Origin: DATJKD01 sp963834855
Lineage (GTDB): Bacteria; Pseudomonadota; Gammaproteobacteria; Steroidobacterales; Steroidobacteraceae
NCBI GenBank assembly: GCA_963834855.1
Contig: CAWIDH010000016.1
Location: forward strand, 1 to 64,000
Direction of reading: 5' to 3'
DNA length: 64,000 nucleotides
This document shows, piece after piece, positions 1 through 9,472 of this stretch; position 1 is the first letter of the stretch; each line of letters opens with the position of its first letter. A model generated the notes under the pieces. That model was not told the DNA's origin. It saw only the letters and a program-made list of their open reading frames with translations, and searched no databases. The translations under genes and the position numbers were made by a program.

Positions 1-2193
1 GGGCAAGCAGGAGGCCCTCAACCGGTTCACCGTCGACCTCACCGAGCAGGCGCGCAACGGCAAGATCGACCCGATCGTCGGCCGCGACGAGGAGATCCGC
101 CAGGTCGTCGACATCCTGATGCGCCGGCGGCAGAACAACCCGATCCTGACCGGCGAGGCCGGCGTCGGCAAGACGGCGGTCGTCGAGGGCTTCGCGCTGC
201 GCATCGCCGCGCGGCGACGTGCCGCCGCCGCTGCAAGGACGTGCGCGCTGCGCGCGCTCGACGTCGGGCTGCTGCAGGCCGGCGCGTCCATGAAGGGCGA
301 GTTCGAGAAGCGGCTGCGGCAGGTGATCGACGAGGTGCAGGCGTCGCCCAAGCCGATCATCCTGTTCATCGACGAGGCGCACACGCTGATCGGCGCCGGC
401 GGCGCGGCCGGGACCGGCGATGCCGCGAACCTGCTCAAGCCCGCGCTCGCGCGCGGCACGCTGCGCACGATCGCCGCCACGACCTGGGCCGAGTACAAGA
501 AGCACATCGAGAAGGACCCGGCGCTCACCCGCCGCTTCCAGGTCGTGAAGGTCGACGAGCCGAGCGAGGAGAAGGCGGTGCTGATGATGCGCGGCATCGC
601 CTCGATGCTGGAGAAGCATCACCGGGTGCAGGTGCTCGACGAGGCGCTGGAGGCCGCGGTCAGCTGTCGCACCGCTACATCCCGGCGCGGCAGCTGCCGG
701 ACAAGTCGGTGAGCGTGCTCGACACCGCCTGCGCGCGCGTGGCCGATCAGCCAGCACGCGGTGCCGGCCGAGGTCGACGACAGCCGCCGGCGCATCGAGG
801 CGCTGGAGACCGAGCTCGAGATCATCGACCGCGAGACGGCGGTCGGCGTCGACGTCGACCGAGCGCGAGAGCGACGGCGCGGCGAAGCTGCGCGAGCGAG
901 AAGACGCGGCTCGCAGGAGCTCGACGAGCGCTGGGAGGCGGAGAAGGCGCTGGTCGAGCAGATCCTCGAGATCCGCGCGCAAGCTGCGCGGCGCGGCGGC
1001 AAGGTCGAAGGCACGGCGAGCACGCTGGAAGCGGCGGCCGACGCGGCCGCGAAAGCGCGCCGGCAGCCGCGAGCGCCGCCGGCCGCCGCACGGCGCGAGC
1101 GACGCGAGACGCTGCTCGCGGAGCTGCAAGAAGCTGCAGGCCGAGCTCGCGAGCTGCAGGGCGAGGCGCCGCTGATCCTGCCGAGGTCGACGACCAGGCG
1201 GTGGCGCGCGTGGTCGCCGACTGGACCGGCATCCCGGTCGGCCGCATGGTCAAGAACGAGATCGAGACGGTGCTCAAGCTCGCCGACACGCTCGAGCCAG
1301 CGCGTCATCGGCCAGGACCACGCGCTCGAGATGATCGCCAAGCGCATCCAGACCTCGCGCGCCGGGCTCGACAACCCGACCAAGCCGATCGGCGTGTTCA
1401 TGCTCGCCGGCACCTCGGGCGTCGGCAAGACCGAGACCGCGCTGGCGCTGGCCGAGGCGCTCTACGGCGGCGAGCAGAACGTCATCACCATCAACATGAC
1501 CGAGTTCCAGGAGGCGCACACCGTCTCGTCGCTGAAGGGCGCGCCGCCGGGCTATGTCGGCTACGGCGAGGGCGGCGTGCTGACCGAGGCGGTGCGGCGC
1601 CGGCCCTACAGCGTCGTGCTGCTCGACGAGGTCGAGAAGGCGCACCCCGACGTGCACGAGATCTTCTTCCAGGTCTTCGACAAGGGCATGATGGAGGACG
1701 GCGAGGGGCGCGTGATCGACTTCAAGAACACGCTGATCCTGCTGACCACCAACGTCGGCTCCGAGCTGATCATGAACATGTGCGCGGACCCGGAGCTGAT
1801 GCCGGACGCCGAGGGCATCGCCAAGGCGCTGCGCGAGCCGCTGCTCAAGGTGTTTCCCGCCGGCGCTGCTCGGCCGCCTGGTGGCGATCCCCTACTATCC
1901 GCTGAGCGACGAGATGATCGGCGAGATCATCCGGCTGCAGCTCGGCCGCATCGAGAAGCGCGTCCGCGAGAACCACAAGGTGCCGTTCACCTACGACGAC
2001 GCGGTGGTCGAAGCTGATCGCGAGCCGCTGCACCGAGCTCGAAAGCGGCGGCCGGATGATCGACGCGATCCTGACCAACACCGTGCTGCCGGAGATCAGC
2101 CGGGAGTTCCTGATGCGGATGATGGAGGGCAAGCCGATCGAGCGCGTGCACGTGCGCGTCGAGGACGGGGAGTTCGGGTACGGGTTTGAGTGA
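1..2193 (+). CDS. clpV: T6SS sheath-recycling ATPase ClpV/TssH, 5' truncated and frameshifted
   Basis: AAA+ ATPase of the ClpB class that disassembles contracted T6SS sheaths in the cytoplasm. Visible in order: first Walker A GEAGVGKTAVVEG (about nt 151-190), first Walker B FIDEAHTLIG (366-395), second Walker A GTSGVGKTETAL (1409-1445), second Walker B LLDEVEKAHPDV (1618-1653), and the tail ERVHVRVEDGEFGYGFE before TGA at 2191-2193. The start lies left of the window. No single frame covers the gene: one-base shifts lie near 230, 665, 745, 860-1090, 1305, 1855 and 2010. The surplus G at 2010 is confirmed by a homologous fragment at 4393-4442 that lacks it. The conserved protein is recoverable across frames, so sequencing error is more likely than a dead gene. 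ClpB is the alternative, but the T6SS context favours ClpV. Confidence 0.9.
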
Positions 2194-2268
2194 GAAGGTC
2201 GTGATCCCTGCGTAGACACGTCCGTCGGTGCAGGAACCGTTGTTTCAATCGAAGGGAGGTGCTTGTCC

Positions 2269-2907
2269 ATGCCGTTTTCGCCGAAAGACTTTCGCGGGAA
2301 ATACGAGCCCGGCGACCTGTTTTACGGGCTCGACAAGCCCAAGCGGCATCATGGAGCAGCTCGGGGCCAAATGGGAGCGAATCGAGGGAACAGTCATAAA
2401 TTTCTACAATATCGGTGACTACGCGGCGAGCGTCTCCGGTCCGCCGGACAATGCGTCGTTCCCAACGGCCGTGCGTGCCAGCACCAACCCGAAACACGCT
2501 GAACTGATGGCACAGCTCGATACCAAGCCGGGCGTCGGCAACAATGCGGTATGGAAGAGGAAATCGAAAGCCGGGCTATGGTGGGCGACCCAGCATGTCC
2601 CGCAGACAGGTCTGCATTTCTGTCTTGACGGTCTGAAAATGGAGGAAGTCCTTGGCAAGAATTATCCCGGCAATTCCTGGGAGCCGGAGCCGACTTGCCT
2701 GCGGGCCCGGATCGCAAGGGCGCCGACTGGACCTCCAAGAGCACGTCGATCACGGGTGCCGAGGTGCGCTGGCTGTTCCGCAACAGGAAAGACAAGGCGG
2801 TTCAAGACCACGTCCAGTTCTGGATGGCGGGCAAGCCATGTGTCCCGCCGTGGGAGCAATCCCCGGAGCTAAAGGCGTTGTGGAGCACGTACAAAGCCGT
2901 CGACTGA
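2269..2907 (+). CDS. Hypothetical protein, possible T6SS cargo, frameshifted
   Basis: Not recognised. ATG at 2269 follows a good ribosome site (GGGAGG, about 12 nt upstream). Joining three frames gives a protein of about 210 residues starting MPFSPKDFRGKYEPGDLFYG, with a middle part WWATQHVPQTGLHFCLDGLK and a C-terminal part GAEVRWLFRNRKDK ... QFWMAGKPCVPPW. Shifts fall near 2340 and 2690. There is no signal peptide or membrane segment. GC content is visibly lower and codon use more mixed than in clpV, suggesting transferred cargo. It lies between clpV and a phospholipase-like gene, where effector or immunity genes are often found; the role is inference from position only. Confidence 0.6.
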
Positions 2908-2960
2908 TGCCCGTCACCGATCGGTGAGGAGCACTCTGCTGCTCGACGCGTGGCGACTCA

Positions 2961-3029
2961 ATGGAAGGAGCGCCGACCGAGCGTGTTCGAGTGGGTGTGG
3001 CCGAGGGAGAATTCAGGTATCGGTTCGGA
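2961..3029 (+). pseudogene. Fragment of a second clpV 3' end
   Basis: These 69 nt read MEGAPTERVRVGVAEGEFRY, then RFG. Codon by codon they align without gaps to the last 23 codons of clpV (2122-2190): by my count 46/69 bases and 14/23 residues are identical. No stop follows at the position equivalent to the clpV stop, and there is no upstream clpV sequence. It is a stranded tail from a diverged clpV allele lying between two effector-like genes. Confidence 0.65.
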
Positions 3030-3152
3030 AAGGGGCGCTACGACGACGCATGTGCCGAATTTCTGACTTGCTTCATTGGAGGAGCGGCTGGAATTTCGCG
3101 GGCCTGCCGCGGGTCGCATCTCAAACTGGCCGTATTCTGACGGAGTGAAACC

Positions 3153-4267
3153 ATGTCGTTTGGAGCCTTCGCTAACAAGCGCCTGTGCGATGTCGTTTTT
3201 CCCGGAACCCATGATGCCGGTATCTACGGCAACGAGCTGGGTACCACAGCAGAAGCTCAGAGAGAGTCTTTCACTCGGCGAACAGGCTGCGGCCGGAGTA
3301 CGGTATTTCGACCTTCGGATTGGAACGATCAAGACGGCGACCGGCCTGGAACAACGTGCCTATCACGCGCCGGCCTTGAAGCAAGTCAAGAGTGCGGCGG
3401 GCAACTACCAGAAACCCTCGCTGACGAAGGCCGCGCGCGGTCGGTCTTTTTACGGGGCATGGCGGCGACCGTCTGTCGCAGATGCTGGATCAGGCCCGCG
3501 AATTCGTCATGCAGAACGCGGACGAATTGCTAATCCTTCGCTTTTCCAAGTGCGGCGACATGGTCGATGTCGCCAACCAATGCCTGCTGAAACTCGGAAG
3601 CGAACACTTCGCGCAGAACGTCAATCTCAACGTGGCCCTGGTTGGCGCGCTGCAGGGGAAGGTGGTCACCATTTTCGACCAGGAAGACTTCAACAAGTTC
3701 CCGGTGGCGCTCAAGAACACTCCGGGCATCCTGCCGGTCAAGTCGCTGTTCAACTCCGACGGTGCCCATGCAACCTATGAGCCCCACAAGTGGGGGCTTC
3801 AGTATTTTGGAAAGTACTCGAACACCCGGTCCACCGAGAAGAACATCAAGAAGCAGACGGATACGCTCGCGCAGGCCCCCGCCAGCAGTCCAGAACTGCT
3901 CGGCATGATGTACTGGACGTTGACCACCAAGGTCGGAGAGAAGCTCACCAAGACATTCGAGAGCATGAGAGCCAGGGATCGCAAGATGTGGAACTCGGGT
4001 CAGCAGGCCCTGACCACCGCCTGGAAGGCCGGAGTGAAGGATCACATCGTCGCCCGCGCCGGTCACCAGCATCGGCAGTGGCTGTCGAAAGGCTACCCGC
4101 CAACGGCAGTGGGGCGCAGCGCCAAGTCATTCATGCCGAACATCATCATGATGGACTTCGCCGACCCAAACCGCTGCGCCACGATCTGGAACCTGAACCT
4201 CGCAACCGCGGACATGATGGCCCGGATGGCCAACGACCTGACTAACGTGGGCCGAATCCTCAAGTGA
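3153..4267 (+). CDS. PI-PLC X-domain-like phospholipase, candidate T6SS effector, frameshifted
   Basis: Phosphatidylinositol-specific phospholipase C-like fold. Hallmarks are FPGTHDAGIYG at residues about 15-25 (first catalytic His), AAAGVRYFDLRIG about residues 48-60 (the R-x-x-D-L-R strand of the family), a second part QNADELLILRFSKCGD, and near the C-terminus a strand around IIMMDFADPN. ATG 3153 follows CGGAG. Two shifts, near 3265 and 3460, split an otherwise coherent protein of about 370 residues. No signal peptide is visible, as expected for cargo loaded in the cytoplasm. Membrane-lipid hydrolases beside clpV or vgrG are typical T6SS antibacterial or anti-host effectors; delivery is inferred from context. 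No obvious immunity gene was identified next to it. Confidence 0.75.
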
Positions 4268-4392
4268 GTGCTGCGGCAGACCGGCAAAAATGGCTTACGG
4301 AGAACTGTGCCACCGCGCCGCTGGCGCAATTTCGGACCTGGAGAAGACACCCATCGACGAGTCGATCGTATGCGACCTTGGTTGACGCCGAA

Positions 4393-4442
4393 GTGGTCAA
4401 GCTGATCGCAAGCCGCTGTACGGAGCGTGAAAGCGGGGGCCG
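4393..4442 (+). pseudogene. Second stranded clpV fragment (internal part of the 3' end)
   Basis: Reads VVKLIASRCTERESGGR. It matches clpV 2004-2054 at 44 of 50 bases once a surplus G in clpV is discounted, and the protein differs at a single residue (R for L). A few upstream codons (LVDAE) also resemble the clpV approach, and similarity stops after GGR. It lies between the phospholipase-like and the metallopeptidase-like genes and belongs to no intact gene. Confidence 0.8.
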
Positions 4443-4498
4443 TGAATGCATATCACTCAAGGCGACGGAATGCGATTTCCTGAGAAGCGAGGCTGAAC

Positions 4499-5435
4499 AT
4501 GGGCACGAATAGACATGTCGAATTCGTTAAAAGCTCGGCTGGCAAGCAACTGCGCATCAAGACCGAAAGTTGGGCTTTGCCTCCGGACCAGCAGATCAAG
4601 CTGGTGTCGGCTCTCGAGCTGGCCCGAGACATGCTCGAGTTCAGCTGCAATTCTTTGACATTCCTCTGGCAACAGCCTGCTCCACGCGCTGCGGCGTGGT
4701 CACCCAACTAACGACGAAGGCATATTCCACACGCAGCGAGCCATCCTGGCGAAACACTTCGCAATGCACCATATCCCCAGTTTCAAGCGGTCGGAATTGG
4801 CCAGAAGATTCGCGGATCTGAACGACGAGCTGAACAAGGACATCACGATTGCCGACGCGCGGTCGTCGATCTACACGATCGAAATCCGGAGCGCTGCGGA
4901 CAAGACGCGTCGCGACTGCGAAGAGCTTCTACAGGAAGCTGATGACGCCCAGAGCGACTTTGAGCAAGAACTGTCGCCCGAAAGCTTCAAGCAAGCCGAA
5001 AGTGCGCGAGCCAAGATCGACGCATGGGATGCCGCGCGCGGTGCGCGCGCACAGCAGTTCGTCAGGGACATCCGCTTCAAACGGGAGAACCTCCAGGGGT
5101 TCGTCGACCCACACAAACCGGACGCGCGCCTGAGGACGCGTTCGAATATGAGTGACGTAGGGGCACCGCGATGGAAGCAAAACAGTACGGTTCCATCCAC
5201 TTGAATTTTGCGTTGTTGCTGGCGCCCAACACGAGCGTGATGAAAGTGGCGCACACGTTGATTCACGAGGCATCGCACAAGTTCCTCGACACCGTCAACA
5301 TCGTCGTACGTGTATCAGCCAAGGTACGAGCAGATGACGCCGCAGGAGGCGTTTCGTAATGCAGACAGCTATGCGTTCACGGCGGCGTCTTTTTATCGCC
5401 GCCGCGTGCTCTATTCTGACCGTGACCTGAACTGA
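4499..5435 (+). CDS. M35-like (aspzincin) zinc metallopeptidase, candidate T6SS effector, frameshifted
   Basis: Reassembled from three frames (shifts near 4650, 5145 and 5295) to about 310 residues. The N-terminal part is MGTNRHVEFVKSSAGKQLRI. The middle is helical (SFKRSELARRFADLNDELNK; residues SPESFKQAESARAKIDAWDA). The C-terminal part carries the zinc motif HTLIHEASHKF (HExxH) near 5255-5285 and then RNADSYAFTAASFY near 5365-5405. That second block is typical of the lysine-specific metallo-endopeptidase / deuterolysin C-terminus. The stop is TGA at 5433-5435. No signal peptide is seen. The family assignment rests on these two motifs. Position in the island after clpV suggests a secreted toxin domain, which is inference. 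Confidence 0.65.
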
Positions 5436-5513
5436 GCGCTGCCCACACGAATAGGCCCGATCGATCTCAGAAAAGGATGAACTGTCCTGAACCAGACTTG
5501 ATCTGACGGACCG

Positions 5514-6146
5514 ATGCCTTCACTGTTGACCTGCGCGCTGCTTGCCGAGGACGTCTATCACGACCGTCCGACCATCGTGGACGGCTTTTCACCGGTGCGG
5601 GTACCGGACCACGACGTCTATTGCGCGGGTCACGAATTCTCCGGTGGTGCCTATGCGGGTCCGCAGGGCATCGGGATCATCGCATTCCGCGGTTCTCGTG
5701 AACTCGAGGACTGGAAAGGTGCGAACCTCGAGATCCTGCGACGACGGCTGCCAACCGGCCAGTTCGGCCACGCGCTCGCCTACTTCGCCTCGGCCTATCG
5801 CGCGCTCGAGCGCACCGGGTCACGGCGCTACGTCGTGGTCGGACACTCGCTGGGTGGCGGCCTGGCCGCGGTCGTCGCGGGCACGGTGAGCTGGGTACCG
5901 GTGCGCGGGGTGACTTTCAACGCACCCGGACTCGCGGAGTTCGCTGCGGCCAGCGCGACGGAGGGCTCGGCGCTCGCCCGGGCCAATGCGGAAAACGTCT
6001 TCAACTTCCGGTCGGAGATCGATGTCGTCAGCCGCTGGGGTCGGCACATCGGCCACGTCTACGACGTGGCCGGCTCGCGACGGCACGGCATCCGCTCGTT
6101 TATCGACCAGCTGGGCATGGTCGACTTCGGGCGGTGGGAGCTCTGA
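5514..6146 (+). CDS. Class-3-type lipase, candidate T6SS lipase effector
   Basis: Intact protein of 210 residues. The nucleophile elbow is VVVGHSLGGGLAA (about residues 106-118), preceded by GIGIIAFRGSRELEDW, the oxyanion strand seen in class-3 lipases and DUF2974 proteins. The candidate acid is in NFRSEIDVVSRWG and the candidate base is His in GRHIGHVYDV near the C-terminus. No signal peptide or membrane span is present. Its stop (6146) lies 6 nt from the stop of a convergent metallopeptidase-like gene (6153). A phospholipase or lipase effector (Tle-like) is the best reading from context; a housekeeping esterase is possible. Confidence 0.7.
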   Translation: MPSLLTCALLAEDVYHDRPTIVDGFSPVRVPDHDVYCAGHEFSGGAYAGPQGIGIIAFRGSRELEDWKGANLEILRRRLPTGQFGHALAYFASAYRALERTGSRRYVVVGHSLGGGLAAVVAGTVSWVPVRGVTFNAPGLAEFAAASATEGSALARANAENVFNFRSEIDVVSRWGRHIGHVYDVAGSRRHGIRSFIDQLGMVDFGRWEL

Positions 6147-6152
6147 ATGGCG

Positions 6153-6610
6153 TCAGCTTGACTGATACGCCCGCATCTTGTTCCAGCGGTTCGGATAGAT
6201 CTTCTGCGCGGTCTCCTCACAGGCTGTTCCCTGCGCAGTGTTGTAGAGAATGAGGAAACTCGCAGAAATCCTCGCCGGCTGCTCGCGCGGCGTAGGAGAC
6301 GGTCGGCGGAGTCGGCATCCGCTGCGCTTTGCGATTTCCTCTGGATTGCCCTGCCAGAATTTCTCGTGGTAGTTGTGGCCGCACTCGTGCGTCAGCCGGT
6401 TATCGAAGTCATTCTGTGTCTGCGCCCGGTCAACCGGATTGAGCTCGAGGACTCCCGAGCCTCCAGTCCCAGCCGTGGTTTCCCTGCATTCGGCGGGTGC
6501 TGGTCGGACACACGACGATGGTCTGGTAGGCGCGCGCTGTGCTGAGGAACGGCGCGCAGAGCTTCCGCGACCTGGTCGGCCTCGGAGATTCTTCCCGAGC
6601 CGTCGTCTCC
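6153..6610 (-). CDS. HExxH metallopeptidase-like protein, frameshifted
   Basis: Read on the minus strand across three frames: a part ending ARAYQTIVVCPTSTRRM, then NDFDNRLTHECGHNYHEKFW with a zinc-binding HExxH, then a stretch with YAARAAGEDFCEF, and a C-terminus YNTAQGTACEETAQKIYPNR. The Glu in AAGEDF is a possible third ligand. Its start is unclear; it begins just after the sheath-like gene ends (6620). It is the second HExxH protein within 1.2 kb, the other being at 4499-5435. Family not identified; function beyond a probable zinc hydrolase is inference. Confidence 0.5.
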
Positions 6611-6619
6611 GCCGGGAAC

Positions 6620-8146
6620 TCAATTGTCGCGAGCGCTGCAGGCGGATCGGCGATCGACTGCAGCCGCAGAAGCCGCACGGCGTTGCGATCCCTGAAGCTC
6701 AGGACCGGCATCAGACCGCGCTTGAGGATCTCCTCGCCGATGCGAAGGCTGAGCAGATGCTCGCGCGCACGGCTTGAGTTCGCGCTCGCCATCCACATCA
6801 CGGACATGCGCGGGCAGGTCCGGCACGTCGAGCGCGATCACCGGCGTGTTCTGCATCGTTGTCCTGCTCGGCGAGGCTGCGACCGATGAGCTCGGCGCAG
6901 GCCAGTGCGGGATTACCCCACAGATAGCCGTCATGATCGCTTCGTGCCGGCCAGCTCCTCGAACGCGAATCCGTCGATTGCATCCGTCTTTGCGCCGTAG
7001 GGCAGCCGCAGCAGCACGCGAGGCATTGCGAGACCGATCCACGGCGCGATGGCGCTGTGACGCAGCGCCGACCATCGCTCGGCGATCCGTGCGTCAGCGA
7101 TGACCCACTCCTTCGGTTCGGAATTCGCATCGAGACTGGTTGCCCCGAGCAGGGTCGCATCGCCGGCGGCGACCAGCGGCGCTCCCAGCCGTTGCGCCAG
7201 ATTGCCCAGGTGCGCGAGCAGCTCGAGGTCATCGCCGGTCGCGCCAAAGGTGTACTCGCCCACGAGGAGCGTCGTGTCGAGGTCCCCGGCTGCGTCGCCG
7301 CCGCGTGCCGCGATCGCGCGATAGAGGCCCGTCGATTCGAGCTGACCCTCCGCCGCGGTGAGGTCGGCGACGAGCTCGTCCTTGCCGACGTCGAGGATCC
7401 TGAGCTCGAGCGAATCGCCGAGCTCCAGCGTCTCGACCAGCCGGCGCACTCCCCGCCAGCGCGCTTCCAGCGCCTGCACGCTGGGGTCGTGCAGCACGCG
7501 GCGCATCAGGGCCGTCGCTGCGGCGTCGATCGCCGAGAGGTAGGTGCCCAGGCTCGGGTCGGGGCCGCGCACGACGTACGGTGCGACGAGCCTCGCAACC
7601 AGTGCGTCTGTAACGCCCGCCGCGGAGGGCCGGCTGTTCCCCGTGTTGCGCTGCCCAGCAGTCGCTCGAGCAGGTCGGCCTGCTCGTTTGGTTGCGATTG
7701 GTCGGTCGCTGCCACGGACGATGCGGCTGACGCCGGGCCCCGATCCTGCGCGCAGCAATGCGGCGGCTTCCTCGCCAAAGGTCGCCGGGATCCTTCAGTC
7801 GTGTCCGGCTCGTGCGCAGCGCCTGGAACGCTTCCAGGCGCTGAAAAATCTGGTCGGGGTGGAAGTCGTCCAGGCTGCGGAATTCCATGGTCACGGGATC
7901 CTGGGCGCCCCGCTGCGCCACCACGGCACGCGGACGCATCGCCGCGAGCACGGCATCGAAAGTATCGAGATCGACCAGCCTCGTCCGGCGCTCGGCCAGG
8001 CCGGTCCGCTGGCCTTCGTCACGGCCCCCCTGCCCGCTGAAGTCGCCCAGGACGAGGACCCGCCTGGGTGCACCGTCGCGACGGCGTGCGTGACGGGGCG
8101 AACGTGATTCTCCGAGCGCGACTTCGAAATTGATCCGTCCGGTCAT
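6620..8146 (-). CDS. TssB/TssC sheath-like fusion protein, frameshifted
   Basis: The first about 110 residues look like the C-terminal half of TssB/VipA: RVLVLGDFSG near residue 28, VDLDTFDAVLAAMRP, and FRSLDDFHPDQIFQRLEAF. After a linker the rest looks like TssC/VipB: HDPSVQALEARWRGVRRLVE, TTLLVGEYTFGATGDDLELL, DAIDGFAFEEL, LWGNPALACAEL and the C-terminal signature LSFRDRNAVRLLRLQSIADP. ATG is at 8146 and the stop near 6620 (ALADN then TGA after a shift). Shifts occur near 7785, 7690, 6960, 6830 and 6635. Separate sheath genes tssB and tssC probably lie upstream of clpV outside the window, so this is likely an accessory sheath-like or cap-like protein. It is divergent from the TPR-methyltransferase. 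Confidence 0.7.
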
Positions 8147-8273
8147 GTCGGAATCCTCTTGGGACGCGCACCCGGTCCGCGCTGATCGGCATCATCGGCG
8201 CCTACGCGCAGGTACACTACGCGCTTCCCCGCATTGGGCGCGACAGGGCCGCGACTTGAGCTCGGTAGACCCA

Positions 8274-9458
8274 ATGTTGATGAAGGCGGTCGCCGTGCAC
8301 AAGGCCGGGCGTATCGCGGAAGCGAAGGAGATGTACGAGCGAATCCTGAAGCGGCGCCCCGAGGACCCGGACGCGCTGAACTTCCTCGGGATGCTGGAGT
8401 TCCAGCGCGGAGAGAAGCGGCGCAGTCGTGCGCTCCTCGAGAAGTCGGTGCGCAGCGCGCCGGGCAATCCGCATGCCTGGTTGAATCTTGGCAATGTTCG
8501 CATGGCCGAGGGCGACACGGACGAGGCGGCTGCTGCCTATGAGCACGCGACCGGGCTCGCGCCTGATCTCTGGCAGGCCTGGCTCAACCGCGGGATCTGC
8601 CTGCGACGCCTGAGTCGGTTCGAGGAAGCGATCGACTGCCTCAAGAGGGCCGTCAACCTGAAGCCAAAGGACGATGTCATCTACGAGCGGCTCGGGAGGA
8701 TCCTCTACCGCGCGGGCCGCCTCGAGGAGCTCAAGAGCCTCTATCGGGACTGGGTGGCATTCAATCCGGACAATCCGACGGCGCGTCACATGTTGGCCGC
8801 GGCAACCGGTGAATCGCCGCCGGAACGCGCCAGCGACGAGTACGTCCGCAGGACCTTCGACACGTTCGCGGACACCTTTGACGAGAACCTGTCCGATCTC
8901 CGTTACCGTGCGCCGCAGCTGCTGGCAGCCGCGCTCGAGCGGTGCTGGCGCCCGGCACCCGGCGCGGAGCTGCCGCACGTGCTCGATGCCGGGGTGGGGA
9001 CGGGTCTCAGCGGGCCGCTGCTGCGGGACAAGGCCGGCCGACTGGTCGGCGTGGACCTGTCCGGGGCCATGGTCGAGAAAGCGCGGCAGCGCGGGCTCTA
9101 CGACGAGCTCGTCGTCGCGGAGCTGTGCGAGTTCATGCGCGAGCGCCCCGGGGCGTTCGACGTCGTGTTGTCCGCCGATACGCTGGTCTATTTCGGTGCG
9201 CTCGAGGAGGCGCTCGCGGCAGCGCATGGCTGCCTGCGTCCGGGAGGCCTGCTGCTCTTTACCGTCGAACGCTGGGCGACCGACGATTCCCAGGCACGCT
9301 ACTGCATGCAGGTGCACGGGCGATACGCCCACACCGCCACGTACGTCCGCTCCGCGTTGGCCGGGAGCGGTTTTCGGCTCGCCGAGCTAGGCGAGGATGT
9401 GCTGCGATCCGAGATCGGCGTGGACGTCGGCGGGCTGGTCGCGGCCGCGATCCGCTGA
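8274..9458 (+). CDS. TPR-repeat class I SAM-dependent methyltransferase
   Basis: 394 residues from ATG 8274. The N-terminal half holds four or five tetratricopeptide units (KEMYERILKRRPEDPDALNF, GNPHAWLNLGNVRMAEGD, LWQAWLNRGICLRRLSRFEE, YERLGRILYRAGRLEE). A linker FDTFADTFDENLSDLRYRAP follows, as in the TPR-methyltransferase family. The SAM-binding core is HVLDAGVGTGLSGPLL with the acidic end of strand 2 in LVGVDLS, and the motif after it is DVVLSADTLVYF. Methyl acceptor unknown. It is transcribed away from the sheath-like gene and sits between T6SS parts, so a role in modifying a T6SS component is possible but unproven. Confidence 0.85.
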   Translation: MLMKAVAVHKAGRIAEAKEMYERILKRRPEDPDALNFLGMLEFQRGEKRRSRALLEKSVRSAPGNPHAWLNLGNVRMAEGDTDEAAAAYEHATGLAPDLWQAWLNRGICLRRLSRFEEAIDCLKRAVNLKPKDDVIYERLGRILYRAGRLEELKSLYRDWVAFNPDNPTARHMLAAATGESPPERASDEYVRRTFDTFADTFDENLSDLRYRAPQLLAAALERCWRPAPGAELPHVLDAGVGTGLSGPLLRDKAGRLVGVDLSGAMVEKARQRGLYDELVVAELCEFMRERPGAFDVVLSADTLVYFGALEEALAAAHGCLRPGGLLLFTVERWATDDSQARYCMQVHGRYAHTATYVRSALAGSGFRLAELGEDVLRSEIGVDVGGLVAAAIR

Positions 9459-9472
9459 CCCGGCCTGCGGGG

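Noticed and set aside
241..1905. A 554-codon + strand frame over clpV
   Set aside because: Mostly Arg/Ala-rich out-of-frame reading of clpV; the conserved motifs are in other frames.
1..2193. Programmed frameshifting as the cause of the breaks in clpV
   Set aside because: There are at least six shifts of both signs without slippery sites; programmed shifting does not look like this.
2961..3152. A small new gene reading from the clpV-like fragment to the phospholipase start
   Set aside because: It has no ribosome site, no homology past the first 23 codons and stops just before the next ATG; a stranded fragment explains it better.
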